DNA from: Bacteriovoracaceae bacterium UBA3083 | GTDB lineage: Bacteria; Bdellovibrionota; Bacteriovoracia; Bacteriovoracales; Bacteriovoracaceae | NCBI GenBank assembly: GCA_002366565.1 | Contig: DFBJ01000012.1 | Coordinates: 310,001 to 374,000, forward strand | DNA: 64,000 bases | Direction: 5' to 3' | Part shown: in pieces, positions 46,501 through 56,566 of the stretch | How positions within the stretch are numbered: position 1 is the first letter of the stretch | Layout of the letters: each line of letters opens with the position of its first letter | The notes under the pieces: generated by a model | What the model saw: the letters and a program-made list of their open reading frames with translations, nothing else | Told to the model about the DNA's origin: nothing | Databases searched by the model: none | Program-made: the position numbers and the translations under genes

Positions 46501-49500
46501 GATGTTGACCTAGATACACTAAGCTATATTGTTGTATCTTCAACATCAAATGGTACACTTAACTGTACAGGAGCAGACGGAAGCACATGTACTTATACAC
46601 CTTCGGCAGACTTTAATGGAACCGACAGTTTCACTTATAAAGCTAATGATGGAGCGACAGACTCAAATACAGTAACAGTAAATTTAACAATAACTGCAGT
46701 CAACGATGCTCCAACAGTAGCATCAACTCAGGCAGTAACAACAGATGAAGATACTTTAGTAAACTTCAACTTAAATAGTGGCTCGGATATAGATTCAGCA
46801 ACACTGACTTACTCTATCGTTACAAACCCTTCAGACGGAACACTAACATGTACAGGTGGGACTTCAACTGATTGTTCGTATGCACCAGCAGCAAATCAAA
46901 ACGGAACAAGAACTTTTACTTATAAAGTGAATGATGGATCTCTCGATTCAAATACAGCGACAGTAACTATTACAATCAATGCAATTAATGATGCACCAGT
47001 TATGGTGGCCGATCAGTCATTTACTACAGATGAAGATACAAGCTACTCAGTTACATTAAATGGCGCTACTGATGAAGAGACTGCAACAGGATCTATTCAG
47101 TATAAAATTACTTCTGCACCAACAAATGGAACACTTACAAATTGTACAGATACAATATCTTGGAACACAGATATCACGTGTGACTATGCTCCAACAGCAG
47201 ACTTTAACGGTTCAGATTCGTTTACTTATAAGGCCTATGATGGTGCTCTAGAGTCTATATCTTCATCAACAGTTTCTATAACAATAACACCAGTAAATGA
47301 TGCTCCAACAGTAGCATCAACTCAGGCCGTAACAACAGATGAAGATACATTAGTAAACTTCAACTTAAATAGTGGCTCAGATATAGATTCAGCAACACTG
47401 ACTTACTCTATCGTTACAAATCCTTCGGATGGAACACTAACATGTACAGGTGGAACTTCAACTGATTGTTCATATGCACCAGCAGCAAATCAAAACGGAA
47501 CAAGAACTTTTACTTATAAAGTGGATGATGGATCTCTCGATTCAAATACCGCGACAGTAACAATTACAATCAATGCAATTAATGATGCGCCAGTAATGGT
47601 GGCCGATCAGTCATTTACTACAGATGAAGATACGAGCTACTCAGTGACATTAAATGGCGCTACTGATGAAGAGACTGCAACAGGATCTATTCAGTATAAA
47701 ATTACTTCTGCACCAACAAATGGAACACTTACAAATTGTACAGATACAACATCTTGGAACACAGATATCACGTGTGATTATGCTCCAACGGCAGACTTTA
47801 ACGGTTCAGATTCGTTTACTTACAAGGCCTATGATGGAGTGCTAGAATCAGCAGTATCATCAACAGTATCAATTACAATTAACTCTATTAATGATGCTCC
47901 TACCCTAGCAGCGACACAAACAGTTTCAACAGATGAGGATACAGTATTAAATTTCTCATTAAATGCTGGAGCTGATGTTGAAAATGATACTTTAAGCTAT
48001 ATTGTTATAACTCAACCAGCTGTTGGGACACTTAACTGTACAGAAGGAACGTCAAGAGATTGTATATACACTCCTGACAATAACGATAATGGAACTGAAA
48101 CATTTACCTATAAAGTTAATGATGGAAGTCTAGATTCAACAGTAGCAACTGTAACAATCAATATTACAGCACAGAATGATCCTCCACAAATAGCAGCTAA
48201 TCAAAGTTTCACAACTGATGAAGATGTAGCTATAAACTTCAATATTGACGATGCTACAGACGTTGATATTCCAGCACAAACAATTACATACAAAATTATT
48301 TCAGCTCCATCTAATGGTGTCCTAAGTAACTGTATAACAACAACACCAGGGACTGACTTAAGTTGTACCTATACACCAAACGCAGATTACTTTGGAGCAG
48401 ACTCATTCACTTATCGTGCAAACGATGGTCTTACAGACTCATCAAGTGATGCGACAGTATCTTTTACAGTGAATGCAATAAATGATGCTCCTACAGTGGC
48501 TTCAACGCAATCGGTATCAACAAATGAAGATACACTAGTAAACTTTAATTTAAATAGTGGAACAGATGTAGATTCAGGGTCACTAACTTATTCTATAGTC
48601 TCAAGTCCTTCAGACGGAACACTAACATGTACAGGTGGAACTTCTACGAACTGTGACTACACTCCAGCAGCAAATCAAAATGGAACAAGAACTTTTACTT
48701 ATAAAGTGAATGATGGATCTCTCGATTCAAATATCGCGACAGTAACTATTACAATCAATGCTATTAATGATGCGCCAGTAATGGTAGCCGATCAGTCATT
48801 TACTACAGATGAAGATACGAGTTACTCAGTGACATTAAATGGTGCGACTGATGAAGAAACGGCAACAGGATCTATTCAGTATAAAATTACTTCTGCTCCG
48901 ACAAATGGAACGCTTACAAATTGTACAGATACAACATCGTGGAATACAGACATCATATGTGACTACGCTCCAAATGCTAACTTCAATGGCGCAGACTCAT
49001 TTACGTATAAAGCTTATGATGGAGTTTTAGAGTCTGTATCAACATCTAGTGTATCAATTACTATTAATTCAATAAATGATGCTCCAACAGTGGCATCAAC
49101 TCAAGCAGAGTCAACAAATGAAGATACTGTATTAAACTTTAATTTGAATTCAGGATCAGATATAGAGAGTGACTCTCTTACATATACAGTAGTGACACCT
49201 CCATCTGATGGGACTCTAAGTTGCACCGGGGGAACATCAACTGATTGTTCTTATACTCCTGCTCCAAATGTAAACGGAACAAGAACTTTTACTTATAAAG
49301 TAAATGATGGATCTCTCGATTCAAATATCGCGACAGTAACAATAACAATCAATGCAATTAATGATGCCCCTGTAATGCTTGCAGATCAATCATTTACGAC
49401 AAATGAAGATGTAACCTACTCTGTGACTCTTAACGGAGCTACAGACCAGGAAACTGCAACAGGATCTATTCAGTATAAAATTACTTCTGCACCAACAAAT

Positions 49501-52500
49501 GGAACACTTACAAATTGTACAGATACAACATCGTGGAACACAGATATTATATGTGACTATAATCCGACAGCAGACTTTAATGGGTCAGATTCTTTTACAT
49601 ATAAAGCTTATGACGGAGTACTCGAGTCTTCAACTTCTTCAACTGTCTCTATTACTGTGACACCAGTAAATGATGCTCCTACTGTAGCTGCGACACAGTC
49701 TATCTCAACAGATGAAGATACTTTAGTAAACTTCAACTTAAATAGTGGCTCGGATATAGACTCAGGCTCACTTACTTACATAATTGTTGCTGCTCCATCT
49801 GACGGAACTCTTACTTGTACAGGTGGAACTTCTACAAACTGTGATTACACACCTGCACCAAACGAAAATGGAACAAGAACTTTTACTTATAAAGTGAATG
49901 ATGGATCTCTCGATTCAAATACGGCTACAGTAACAATAACAATCAACGCAGTTAACGATGCACCAGTGATGCTTGCTGATCAATCATTCTCAACCAATGA
50001 AGATACTGCCTACTCTGTAACTCTTAATGGAGCAACAGACCAAGAAACTGCAACGGGTTCAATACAATACAAAATAACAACTACTCCTACTAATGGAACA
50101 TTAACAAATTGTACAAATACTACTACATGGAACACAGATATCACTTGTGATTATAGTCCATCAGCGAATTTTAATGGATCAGATTCATTTACTTATAGAG
50201 CATATGACGGAGTACTGGAATCGGCTACCTCTTCGACAGTTTCAATAACTGTATCACCGGTAAATGATGCTCCAACTCTAGCTGCAACACAATCAACAAC
50301 AACAAATGAAGATACTGTTAAGAATTTCAACTTAACAGCAGGATCTGATATAGATGGAGATACACTAAGTTATGTAATAGTAGCAACACCAGCTTCTGGA
50401 AGCTTATCTTGTACAGGAGGAACATCAAGGGCCTGTACTTATACGCCTGCTTCAAACTTCAATGGAAGTACTACATTCACATATAAAGTAAATGATGGTG
50501 CTCTTGATTCAACTACCAATACAGTAACAATTAATATCACAGCTGTTAATGATGCTCCTACACTGGCCTCAACTCAAAGTGTAACAACTGCAGAAGATAC
50601 ATTATTAAGCTTTAATCTTACAGCAGGTGCTGACACAGAAAATGATACACTTTCTTATATTGTAGTCTCGACTCCTTCAAACGGTACTTTATCATGTACA
50701 GGTGGAACATCAAGAGCATGTGATTATACGCCATCGTTAAACTTTAATGGTACGGATACATTTACTTACAAAGTAAATGATGGGTCACTTGACTCGACAA
50801 ATAATACAGTAACTGTGACAGTTACGCCTGTAAATGATGCTCCTATAAAAGCTGCCGATCAATCAATCTCAACAAATGAAGACACTGTTAAGAACTTCAC
50901 TCTAAACTCAGGTAGTGATGTTGATGGTGACGCTTTAACTTATATTATCGTAACGAATGGATCTAACGGTTCAGTTAATTGTACTGCTCAGTCTTGTACG
51001 TATACGCCAAACGCTAACTATAATGGTTCAGATTCATTTACGTACAAAGTTAATGACTCAGCAATGGACTCTGTTGCAAATACTACTGTGACAGTTACGG
51101 TTAACTCAATTAATGATGCTCCAGTCATGGCCGCTGATCAAAGTTATTCTACTGATGATAATGTAACTCTCTCATTCTCATTATCAAGTGCTACAGATGT
51201 TGATCTTGATACATTAAGCTACAAAGTTATCTCAGCTCCTTCAAATGGAACTTTATCATCATGTATAACAACAGGAAGCTATGGCTCTGATATAACATGT
51301 GACTATGATGCTAATGCAAATTTTGATGGAGTAGACTCTTTTACATTTATAGCAAATGATGGGACTATCGATGCTGCTTCAGTTGCAACTGTAACTATTA
51401 CAGTTACAGATAAGACAGCTCCTGCAGCTCCTGCGATTGCACTATCTTCTAGTCTTTATACAAATTCAACAGCAACAACATTTACGGCCAGTAATTGCAC
51501 GGACACTCCTTCAATATACTTCAACGAAGGAACACAGCCATCAGCTGGAGCTGGAGGTTGGCAGGCCTGTACAACAAGTGCGTCAGCTCTTGCTTACACT
51601 CTTGCAAGTACTACTCAAGGAATACATGGTGTTAAGGCCTGGTCAAAAGACAGTAACGGCAATGTTTCTAACGCAGCTACGAATATTAATATAACTTACG
51701 ACACTGTTCTACCTTCAATTTCAACTGTAGATCCAGTAGCACTTAAAGGTGGAAGCAGTAATACATTGAACTGGACCACTACTGAACTAAACTCAAGCAC
51801 TTCACTTAACTATACAGTTTCATTTTATAATGGGTCTTCATGGTCGACTCTTGGAACAAAATCTTCTAGTAATGGGCCTCTTTCAAGCTCACCATTTAAC
51901 TATTCATGGACGACACCATCATTAGATATAACAAATGCAAAATTCAAAGTAGAATTCACAGATTTAGCAGGTAATTATAAATCTGTGTCATCAGTTGATT
52001 TCGATGTTGACTCTACTCCTCCGGCACTAACAGTGACCTCTCCTGCTGACGGGAGTTATCATACTTCAAGTGCAACAGTGACAGGAAACTGCGAAACAGG
52101 AACAAATGTAAACTTCAGTGGTGATATTCAAACAAGCTTTGATATAGCTTGTACAGGTGGAACATTTTCACAATTAATAAACTTCTCAAATGGAGATGGG
52201 ACTAAGAATATAGTTACATCACAAACAGATACGGCAGGTAATATAACTTCAGACTCTAGAAATCTGATTAGAGATGAAGTTGCCCCATCCCTAGCTAAGA
52301 CAGGTGGTGCTTCACCAGATTTCACAAAGAATAACACTCCAAACCAATGGAGCGGTACATGTGAAGGTACTTATACAATATCTGTTACAGGAGATGAAAC
52401 AACTAGTTTTGCCTGTTCTTCTGGTACATGGTCATGGACACCTTCCCCAAAGACAGTTGATGGGAACTATTCTTACTCACTAATCCAGACTGATGGTGCA

Positions 52501-55500
52501 GGAAATGCATCGACATCATTATCTCTTTCTTGGGATAGAGATGCTACACCTCCAAGCTTTGAGGCAACATCTCCATTCACTGCAAGTGCAGGTGGTACAA
52601 TTACAGAGACAACAAACCATGATTCATTAACATTCTCTGGTTCATGTGAAGGAACAAACTCTATAGTAATCACAGGAGATAATAGCTCTACAATCGGATG
52701 TTCATCTACAAACTGGTCATGGACAACTCCAACATACTCCACAGATGGAACGAGAAACTTTGTTCTTACACAGAGTGATCCTGCGGGAAATACTTCAGAC
52801 ATTACAATTGCATGGACTAGAGATACAACAGGACCAGCACTTACGATTGCTGAAAATTCATTTAAAACAAATCAAAATACACAAACTTTCTCAGGAGACT
52901 GTGAGGCTGGCCTTACAATAAATGTTACAGGAAGTGAAACGACAACGACTTCTTGTACAGCTGGAGCATGGACATGGGTAACAACATCTGAAACTACAGA
53001 TGCGACGAGAACATATAACTTCGCTCAAACAAACGCGACATCAAATACTACAACGGTAATTGGTACATGGATTAGAGAAACAAATAAACCAACTATAAGT
53101 GCCCTATCTACTACAGCAACAAACCCAACAACGAATCCAAACATACCAATGAGTATGACAGCAACAAGTCAGAATACAGATGTTGGTATATCTCATATTT
53201 GTATAAAGAGTAATGATGTAACAGAACCTTTAGTAGATGATCAGTGCTGGGTAGCGGTGAATGATCCTTCAATTGGTTTACCTGTAACTCAAGTACTAAA
53301 CTTAAGTGGTAACTACTACCACCTACTAGGATGGAATACTAATGTTTCCATTCCTGTATATGCATGGGTAAAAGATGAGGCAACAAATATTTCAACTCTA
53401 ACAAATAGTGGATCAGGAACTGACACTCAAGATAAGCTTATAAGAGTTTATGACCCTGGTGTTCCGCCAACAATTGCAGATGTTACAGCTGCAAACACAG
53501 CAAGCACACCAAATCCACCAACAAGAGCTCAATCAGCTGTGCCAGCAGGTTCTGATGTCTACATTCGATATAAGGTGACAGATAACTCTGCTTTCCCAAC
53601 TGGTGCTATTTCAATCTATTACTCTCAAGATGAGATTAACTTCACACTAATCTCTGGAGCAGAGGCGCTAAACGCCAACACTAATAATGGTTGTACAGGA
53701 TATACTCTTGAAGCAAATGAGGGTTGTTTTAAATGGACTGGTGGTTCACCTTATAACAATTCATATAAAATAAGGGTTAAGGTTACGGATTCAACTGATC
53801 TAAGTGCTCAGTCAATTTCAAACCCTCTAAACTCAGATACGATTAAAATCATTGCAGGAAATACTGAATCAGGGCTTGGTGGATCAGCCCTATCAGCAAT
53901 GTTCTTCACTAGAAAGAATGGATCAGAATCAGACCCTGGATCTCTAGTTGTTACTGACAATGGAACAATATATTTCAATGACTATAAAAGAGGTATACTT
54001 GTTGTTGACCCTCAAGATGGAAAGCAAAAGATATTTATCGCTAAGACAGGAGCAAGTTCGGGTGACGGTGGTGCTGCAACGAACGCAACAATTAACTATG
54101 CTGTAAAAATTGCTCTAGACTTCCAAAATAGATTACTAATTCTAGATAAAAACAGAATCAGAAGAGTAAACTTAAACGAAGCAACTCCTACAATTGATAC
54201 AATAATTGGTGGAGGGTCAAATACATCTGATACGATTTCAAATCCATTAGATTTACAAATACATAGCCACTCATCAAACTCATGGTCAGCGAGAAATATT
54301 CCATTCTTTGCGATGCCTAATGGTGATATATATTTCATGTCAGATTATGGAATAAAAAACTGGAACTCGCCGACGTATAGGTTAAGAATTTATAAAGCAG
54401 CAACAGGACAAATAACTTCAAAGTATGCATCCGGAACTGGTGATGCAATTGATAATACACAAAATATTTTAGAGTGTAGAGTCTCTCACTTTGGACTTAC
54501 ATACAACCCTAGTAGCTCTCAACTAACAGGAGCAATGGTATTAACTTATCATGAAGATAGCTATGGAACCTGTAACGGTCACAATGATAGACATACTAAC
54601 GCATATCTAGATCCAGAAACATTTGTTGCGAGAAATGATTTCTACGATGATACACATAGATACGTTAGACATTTTTCTGTTACAGGAATGGATGGAAAGC
54701 TATACCGATTTGGAGATAGAAACTATGTCGACCGTAACAACTGGGATGGTACACATACAAGAATCTTAGGAAGTGGGACAAGAGGACATTGCGTAGATGG
54801 AACTGTTGCAACATCATGTAATATGGATATCCAAGATATCTATGTGACAACAACAGGTAAAATATATTTTATAGATGCAGGACAAATAAGAACCGTCGAT
54901 AGTGATGGAAAAGTAGTGACTTTATTTGGTCAACATCCTGCATACGGTGACAATATAAATGCTCTTAATGCAAGATTCTCATATATTGATAATGTTGCAA
55001 GACTAGATAATGGAAAGATTGTTACGGCTGACCCAAGATCTTACTACTTCAAAGAATTCACAATAGAAGGGAATATAAACACAATTGCCGGTAACGGAAA
55101 CTATGCTCATCAGAACTTAGCGGTAGACCCTAAAACACAAGGTTTTTATAGTGGTGCCTGGTGGGTAGCAGATAAGTCCAATGGTAATATAATGGTAAGA
55201 AGAGGTGGAAATGGAGATGTTGTACGCCTCAATAGATCAACAAATATGTGGGAAAGAATCGTTGGTTCAGGTGGAACTAACTTCTGGGACGCTAACGGAG
55301 TCGCAGGACTAAGTATTGCGGGAACAACAAGTGGGAACCAGAGTCATGCTCTACCTATAGCCTATGGTGGTGGGAAATTACTACTTGCAAGAATGAGATA
55401 TAATAATACAGACAAGCACTGGGAAGACTTTGCACTTACAACATATGATTCAACAAATAATTTCACACAAGCTCACTTAGCCGGAACCAATGGAACCGAA

Positions 55501-55950
55501 ACCTATACTGGTGGATACGCAGGTCTTTGTGCATCAGGAAGTAGTGCTGCAACTTGTAAAGTTCCATATTTCGACTCATGGGGAAATAATGCATGGTGGG
55601 ATTCAACAAATAATAGATGGATACTTGCCGGAAGAAGTAGAGTTGATAGACAGGTTTGGGCATTTACTCCTGGTGGAAATGCTGTGAAGTTAGCTCAGAC
55701 AGCAAGAAATATTGATGGTACAGCACTATGGCTAAATGAATCCGGAACGGATGTATTATACTATTGTTATGGAAACAAATTCTACAAACATAACATTACG
55801 ACAGATACCGATCTAGGTGCTTTATCATGGCCTATTTCAAATCTTTACTGTAGAGGTTTAAGTATAGACTACAACCCTACTAATAACTCAATAATCTTCC
55901 CATTTGAGCAAAACGGCCTCTATGGTATAGGTGAATACTTTCTTCCATAA
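43516..55950 (+). CDS. Giant exported repeat protein (cadherin-like array with C-terminal propeller-like domain)
   Basis: 4144 aa. A signal/anchor helix (about 6-24) is followed by a Lys/Ser-rich region with a poly-Ser run near 155-168 and a PKD-like region. About 767-2631 is a run of roughly 95-aa cadherin-like/Big_9 domains (NDAPxxAxxQSxTTxEDT... YTPxxxxNGxxxFTYKVNDG), many with a Cys pair. About 2640-3200 holds bacterial Ig-like domains with CxxG motifs (SGTCEGTYTISVTGDET), and 3455-4144 has NHL/propeller-like strands (IDTIIGGG, TRILGSGTRG). It is probably a surface filament or adhesin. Translation may be controlled by a 9-bp inverted repeat at the start. The stop overlaps the arfB start (TAATG). 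Confidence 0.8.
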   Translation: MNVKNLITGVSTLAFLAIGGLVVNKTLKSNKEHSSELAPKKFQRKYKLVKRSISNPSQNNITQSTKDKSDSSTLSTDKSSAKGKLHKNKKGKISSKTTSSKKKQKLSKIDSYNADQTYYLDEDSDKDRTTKNTEGITYATGTKKQESKKSEDVSSDSSSSSSSSSSSKTKVIKGSIPALIGSITKVDSSIFINEAYSANCVNPKIELFNSQTMSVVADNPINEESLKSTTDFTFDPEKLQLDVEIPTKYILRTSGCSINYQRIITSFYETQNLGPATTLISSIIRSSFELDLETIDSYALHKATQELEDSTSPTDSEEEVYTKLEATLGLKEKFQQTFEGNGPELLLSAAPEISEINVDELLKEKTNYTYTVNTSHWNQNYDIAYEWILNDTKVSNNASWSFTPSANSPTAYDVVLKVGRKNSGDFDVDTSFPYHLLEYTIPIEDTFETTAPNFNLNIASSNPTANKNIVLDIQTGAEVSTGVYANCETFSNIAITEDDTFPTDTDFNIACTTATTQSLNYLIQKATDGIVDINIWAIDVNGNRSSAKILSIEVDTTEPTMAFNSLATNYRADRTIDIKWDVTEKNNDGTENFIVDFFDGSSWSNIGNVASVAGEIDDETYTLSFDLPNILVSNARFRVTFNDSLGNTKVLESSDIAINKPVLAISPTTHNYSDTLNLSNGTNQAFTVSNSGQASADFCSNPTLSGANTSEFEITTDNCSSNDLAVSSSCNIIVRPTPTTKGAKSATLNWTCGSDSVSSNLSYNSINNAPVAPNDFSNTTNEDTPLAFNVNIGNDIDGDSLTYSIVTSTTQGTLTNCMASDVDLSCLYTPAADYNGSDSFTYKVNDGTTDSLNVTTVSLTINPVNDAPIIGSDQSFTTDEDTPLNITLSPGSDIDIPAQTLSYKLITAPTNGVLSSCIDTSTYKTDRDCTYSPNLNYNGSDSFTYEVYDGDTNSVSTATVTFTINSVNDAPQLAAGQAETTAEDTVLNFNLNPGTDVDLDTLSYIVVSSTSNGTLNCTGADGSTCTYTPSADFNGTDSFTYKANDGATDSNTVTVNLTITAVNDAPTVASTQAVTTDEDTLVNFNLNSGSDIDSATLTYSIVTNPSDGTLTCTGGTSTDCSYAPAANQNGTRTFTYKVNDGSLDSNTATVTITINAINDAPVMVADQSFTTDEDTSYSVTLNGATDEETATGSIQYKITSAPTNGTLTNCTDTISWNTDITCDYAPTADFNGSDSFTYKAYDGALESISSSTVSITITPVNDAPTVASTQAVTTDEDTLVNFNLNSGSDIDSATLTYSIVTNPSDGTLTCTGGTSTDCSYAPAANQNGTRTFTYKVDDGSLDSNTATVTITINAINDAPVMVADQSFTTDEDTSYSVTLNGATDEETATGSIQYKITSAPTNGTLTNCTDTTSWNTDITCDYAPTADFNGSDSFTYKAYDGVLESAVSSTVSITINSINDAPTLAATQTVSTDEDTVLNFSLNAGADVENDTLSYIVITQPAVGTLNCTEGTSRDCIYTPDNNDNGTETFTYKVNDGSLDSTVATVTINITAQNDPPQIAANQSFTTDEDVAINFNIDDATDVDIPAQTITYKIISAPSNGVLSNCITTTPGTDLSCTYTPNADYFGADSFTYRANDGLTDSSSDATVSFTVNAINDAPTVASTQSVSTNEDTLVNFNLNSGTDVDSGSLTYSIVSSPSDGTLTCTGGTSTNCDYTPAANQNGTRTFTYKVNDGSLDSNIATVTITINAINDAPVMVADQSFTTDEDTSYSVTLNGATDEETATGSIQYKITSAPTNGTLTNCTDTTSWNTDIICDYAPNANFNGADSFTYKAYDGVLESVSTSSVSITINSINDAPTVASTQAESTNEDTVLNFNLNSGSDIESDSLTYTVVTPPSDGTLSCTGGTSTDCSYTPAPNVNGTRTFTYKVNDGSLDSNIATVTITINAINDAPVMLADQSFTTNEDVTYSVTLNGATDQETATGSIQYKITSAPTNGTLTNCTDTTSWNTDIICDYNPTADFNGSDSFTYKAYDGVLESSTSSTVSITVTPVNDAPTVAATQSISTDEDTLVNFNLNSGSDIDSGSLTYIIVAAPSDGTLTCTGGTSTNCDYTPAPNENGTRTFTYKVNDGSLDSNTATVTITINAVNDAPVMLADQSFSTNEDTAYSVTLNGATDQETATGSIQYKITTTPTNGTLTNCTNTTTWNTDITCDYSPSANFNGSDSFTYRAYDGVLESATSSTVSITVSPVNDAPTLAATQSTTTNEDTVKNFNLTAGSDIDGDTLSYVIVATPASGSLSCTGGTSRACTYTPASNFNGSTTFTYKVNDGALDSTTNTVTINITAVNDAPTLASTQSVTTAEDTLLSFNLTAGADTENDTLSYIVVSTPSNGTLSCTGGTSRACDYTPSLNFNGTDTFTYKVNDGSLDSTNNTVTVTVTPVNDAPIKAADQSISTNEDTVKNFTLNSGSDVDGDALTYIIVTNGSNGSVNCTAQSCTYTPNANYNGSDSFTYKVNDSAMDSVANTTVTVTVNSINDAPVMAADQSYSTDDNVTLSFSLSSATDVDLDTLSYKVISAPSNGTLSSCITTGSYGSDITCDYDANANFDGVDSFTFIANDGTIDAASVATVTITVTDKTAPAAPAIALSSSLYTNSTATTFTASNCTDTPSIYFNEGTQPSAGAGGWQACTTSASALAYTLASTTQGIHGVKAWSKDSNGNVSNAATNINITYDTVLPSISTVDPVALKGGSSNTLNWTTTELNSSTSLNYTVSFYNGSSWSTLGTKSSSNGPLSSSPFNYSWTTPSLDITNAKFKVEFTDLAGNYKSVSSVDFDVDSTPPALTVTSPADGSYHTSSATVTGNCETGTNVNFSGDIQTSFDIACTGGTFSQLINFSNGDGTKNIVTSQTDTAGNITSDSRNLIRDEVAPSLAKTGGASPDFTKNNTPNQWSGTCEGTYTISVTGDETTSFACSSGTWSWTPSPKTVDGNYSYSLIQTDGAGNASTSLSLSWDRDATPPSFEATSPFTASAGGTITETTNHDSLTFSGSCEGTNSIVITGDNSSTIGCSSTNWSWTTPTYSTDGTRNFVLTQSDPAGNTSDITIAWTRDTTGPALTIAENSFKTNQNTQTFSGDCEAGLTINVTGSETTTTSCTAGAWTWVTTSETTDATRTYNFAQTNATSNTTTVIGTWIRETNKPTISALSTTATNPTTNPNIPMSMTATSQNTDVGISHICIKSNDVTEPLVDDQCWVAVNDPSIGLPVTQVLNLSGNYYHLLGWNTNVSIPVYAWVKDEATNISTLTNSGSGTDTQDKLIRVYDPGVPPTIADVTAANTASTPNPPTRAQSAVPAGSDVYIRYKVTDNSAFPTGAISIYYSQDEINFTLISGAEALNANTNNGCTGYTLEANEGCFKWTGGSPYNNSYKIRVKVTDSTDLSAQSISNPLNSDTIKIIAGNTESGLGGSALSAMFFTRKNGSESDPGSLVVTDNGTIYFNDYKRGILVVDPQDGKQKIFIAKTGASSGDGGAATNATINYAVKIALDFQNRLLILDKNRIRRVNLNEATPTIDTIIGGGSNTSDTISNPLDLQIHSHSSNSWSARNIPFFAMPNGDIYFMSDYGIKNWNSPTYRLRIYKAATGQITSKYASGTGDAIDNTQNILECRVSHFGLTYNPSSSQLTGAMVLTYHEDSYGTCNGHNDRHTNAYLDPETFVARNDFYDDTHRYVRHFSVTGMDGKLYRFGDRNYVDRNNWDGTHTRILGSGTRGHCVDGTVATSCNMDIQDIYVTTTGKIYFIDAGQIRTVDSDGKVVTLFGQHPAYGDNINALNARFSYIDNVARLDNGKIVTADPRSYYFKEFTIEGNINTIAGNGNYAHQNLAVDPKTQGFYSGAWWVADKSNGNIMVRRGGNGDVVRLNRSTNMWERIVGSGGTNFWDANGVAGLSIAGTTSGNQSHALPIAYGGGKLLLARMRYNNTDKHWEDFALTTYDSTNNFTQAHLAGTNGTETYTGGYAGLCASGSSAATCKVPYFDSWGNNAWWDSTNNRWILAGRSRVDRQVWAFTPGGNAVKLAQTARNIDGTALWLNESGTDVLYYCYGNKFYKHNITTDTDLGALSWPISNLYCRGLSIDYNPTNNSIIFPFEQNGLYGIGEYFLP
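45818..51410 (+). repeat. Coding tandem array with near-identical 594-bp double-domain units
   Basis: Two-domain units repeat every about 594 bp; for example the CCAACAGTAGCATCAACTCA stretch recurs at 46711 and 47305 with very few differences over the whole unit. Further, more diverged units start near 48490, 49083 and 49680. Near-identity of adjacent copies implies recent duplication or gene conversion and makes length changes by recombination likely. Confidence 0.75.
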
Positions 55951-56345
55951 TGATTGAAACACTAGAAAAAGAAGTTACATTTACATTCTCAAGGGCATCC
56001 GGAAAAGGGGGCCAGAATGTGAACAAGCTAAATACAAAAGCAAACCTTTCATGGAATATCTACAATACGAAACTGATAACCTACCGAGAAAAAGAAAACT
56101 TTAAATCCAAGTATCCAAACTCAATAAAAGAAGGTGGCGTTGTCCTCGTAACTTCTAGCCTGCACAGAACACAAAAGCTCAATAAAGATGAATGCCTCAG
56201 AAAGCTAATGAAGATGATCAGTAAGGCAAAAGAGTTCAAGAAAGTAAGAGTAAAAACAAGGCCTACTAGATCTTCACAAGAAAAGAGAATCAAAGAAAAG
56301 AAATCAAAGGGACAAACAAAGAAGTTAAGGCAAGAGAAGTTTTAG
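55950..56345 (+). CDS. arfB: Peptidyl-tRNA hydrolase ArfB (YaeJ), ribosome rescue factor
   Basis: 131 aa. The catalytic GGQ (Gly20-Gly21-Gln22) lies in SRASGKGGQNVNKLNTKANL, and the C-terminus is a lysine-rich tail (KEKKSKGQTKKLRQEKF) that enters the empty mRNA channel. Both are diagnostic of ArfB. It hydrolyses peptidyl-tRNA on ribosomes stalled without a stop codon. The ATG overlaps the stop of the 4144-codon gene (TAATG), so at least part of its translation depends on ribosomes finishing that gene. Confidence 0.9.
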   Translation: MIETLEKEVTFTFSRASGKGGQNVNKLNTKANLSWNIYNTKLITYREKENFKSKYPNSIKEGGVVLVTSSLHRTQKLNKDECLRKLMKMISKAKEFKKVRVKTRPTRSSQEKRIKEKKSKGQTKKLRQEKF

Positions 56346-56533
56346 CTAAAAGAAAATCTATACATCTATTTAACGTCGCTTAGTAAACCTTAATTATAAT
56401 CCAGACCCATCAAATATCTTATATTCGTTAATTCATTTTGACTCCATCAGCTCTTATTGCTGATAATGAATTAGAAACATTCAAGGTTATTAAATAATAG
56501 AGACTTTGATTTTACTTTTATGGGAAAGAAAAA

Positions 56534-56553
56534 GGCCCCTAACAATAGGGGCC
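56534..56553 (-). terminator. Rho-independent terminator of the 60.6-56.6 kb operon
   Basis: A perfect 7-bp GC-rich stem (GGCCCCT/AGGGGCC) with a 6-nt loop. Read on the minus strand it is followed by TTTTTCTTT, a good U tract, just past the stop of the amidoligase-like gene. Confidence 0.85.
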
Positions 56554-56566
56554 ATGTATACTTATA

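Noticed and set aside
45818..51410. CRISPR-like periodic repeats
   Set aside because: The periodicity is coding (about 297/594 bp, in frame, cadherin-like domains), not short repeats with spacers.
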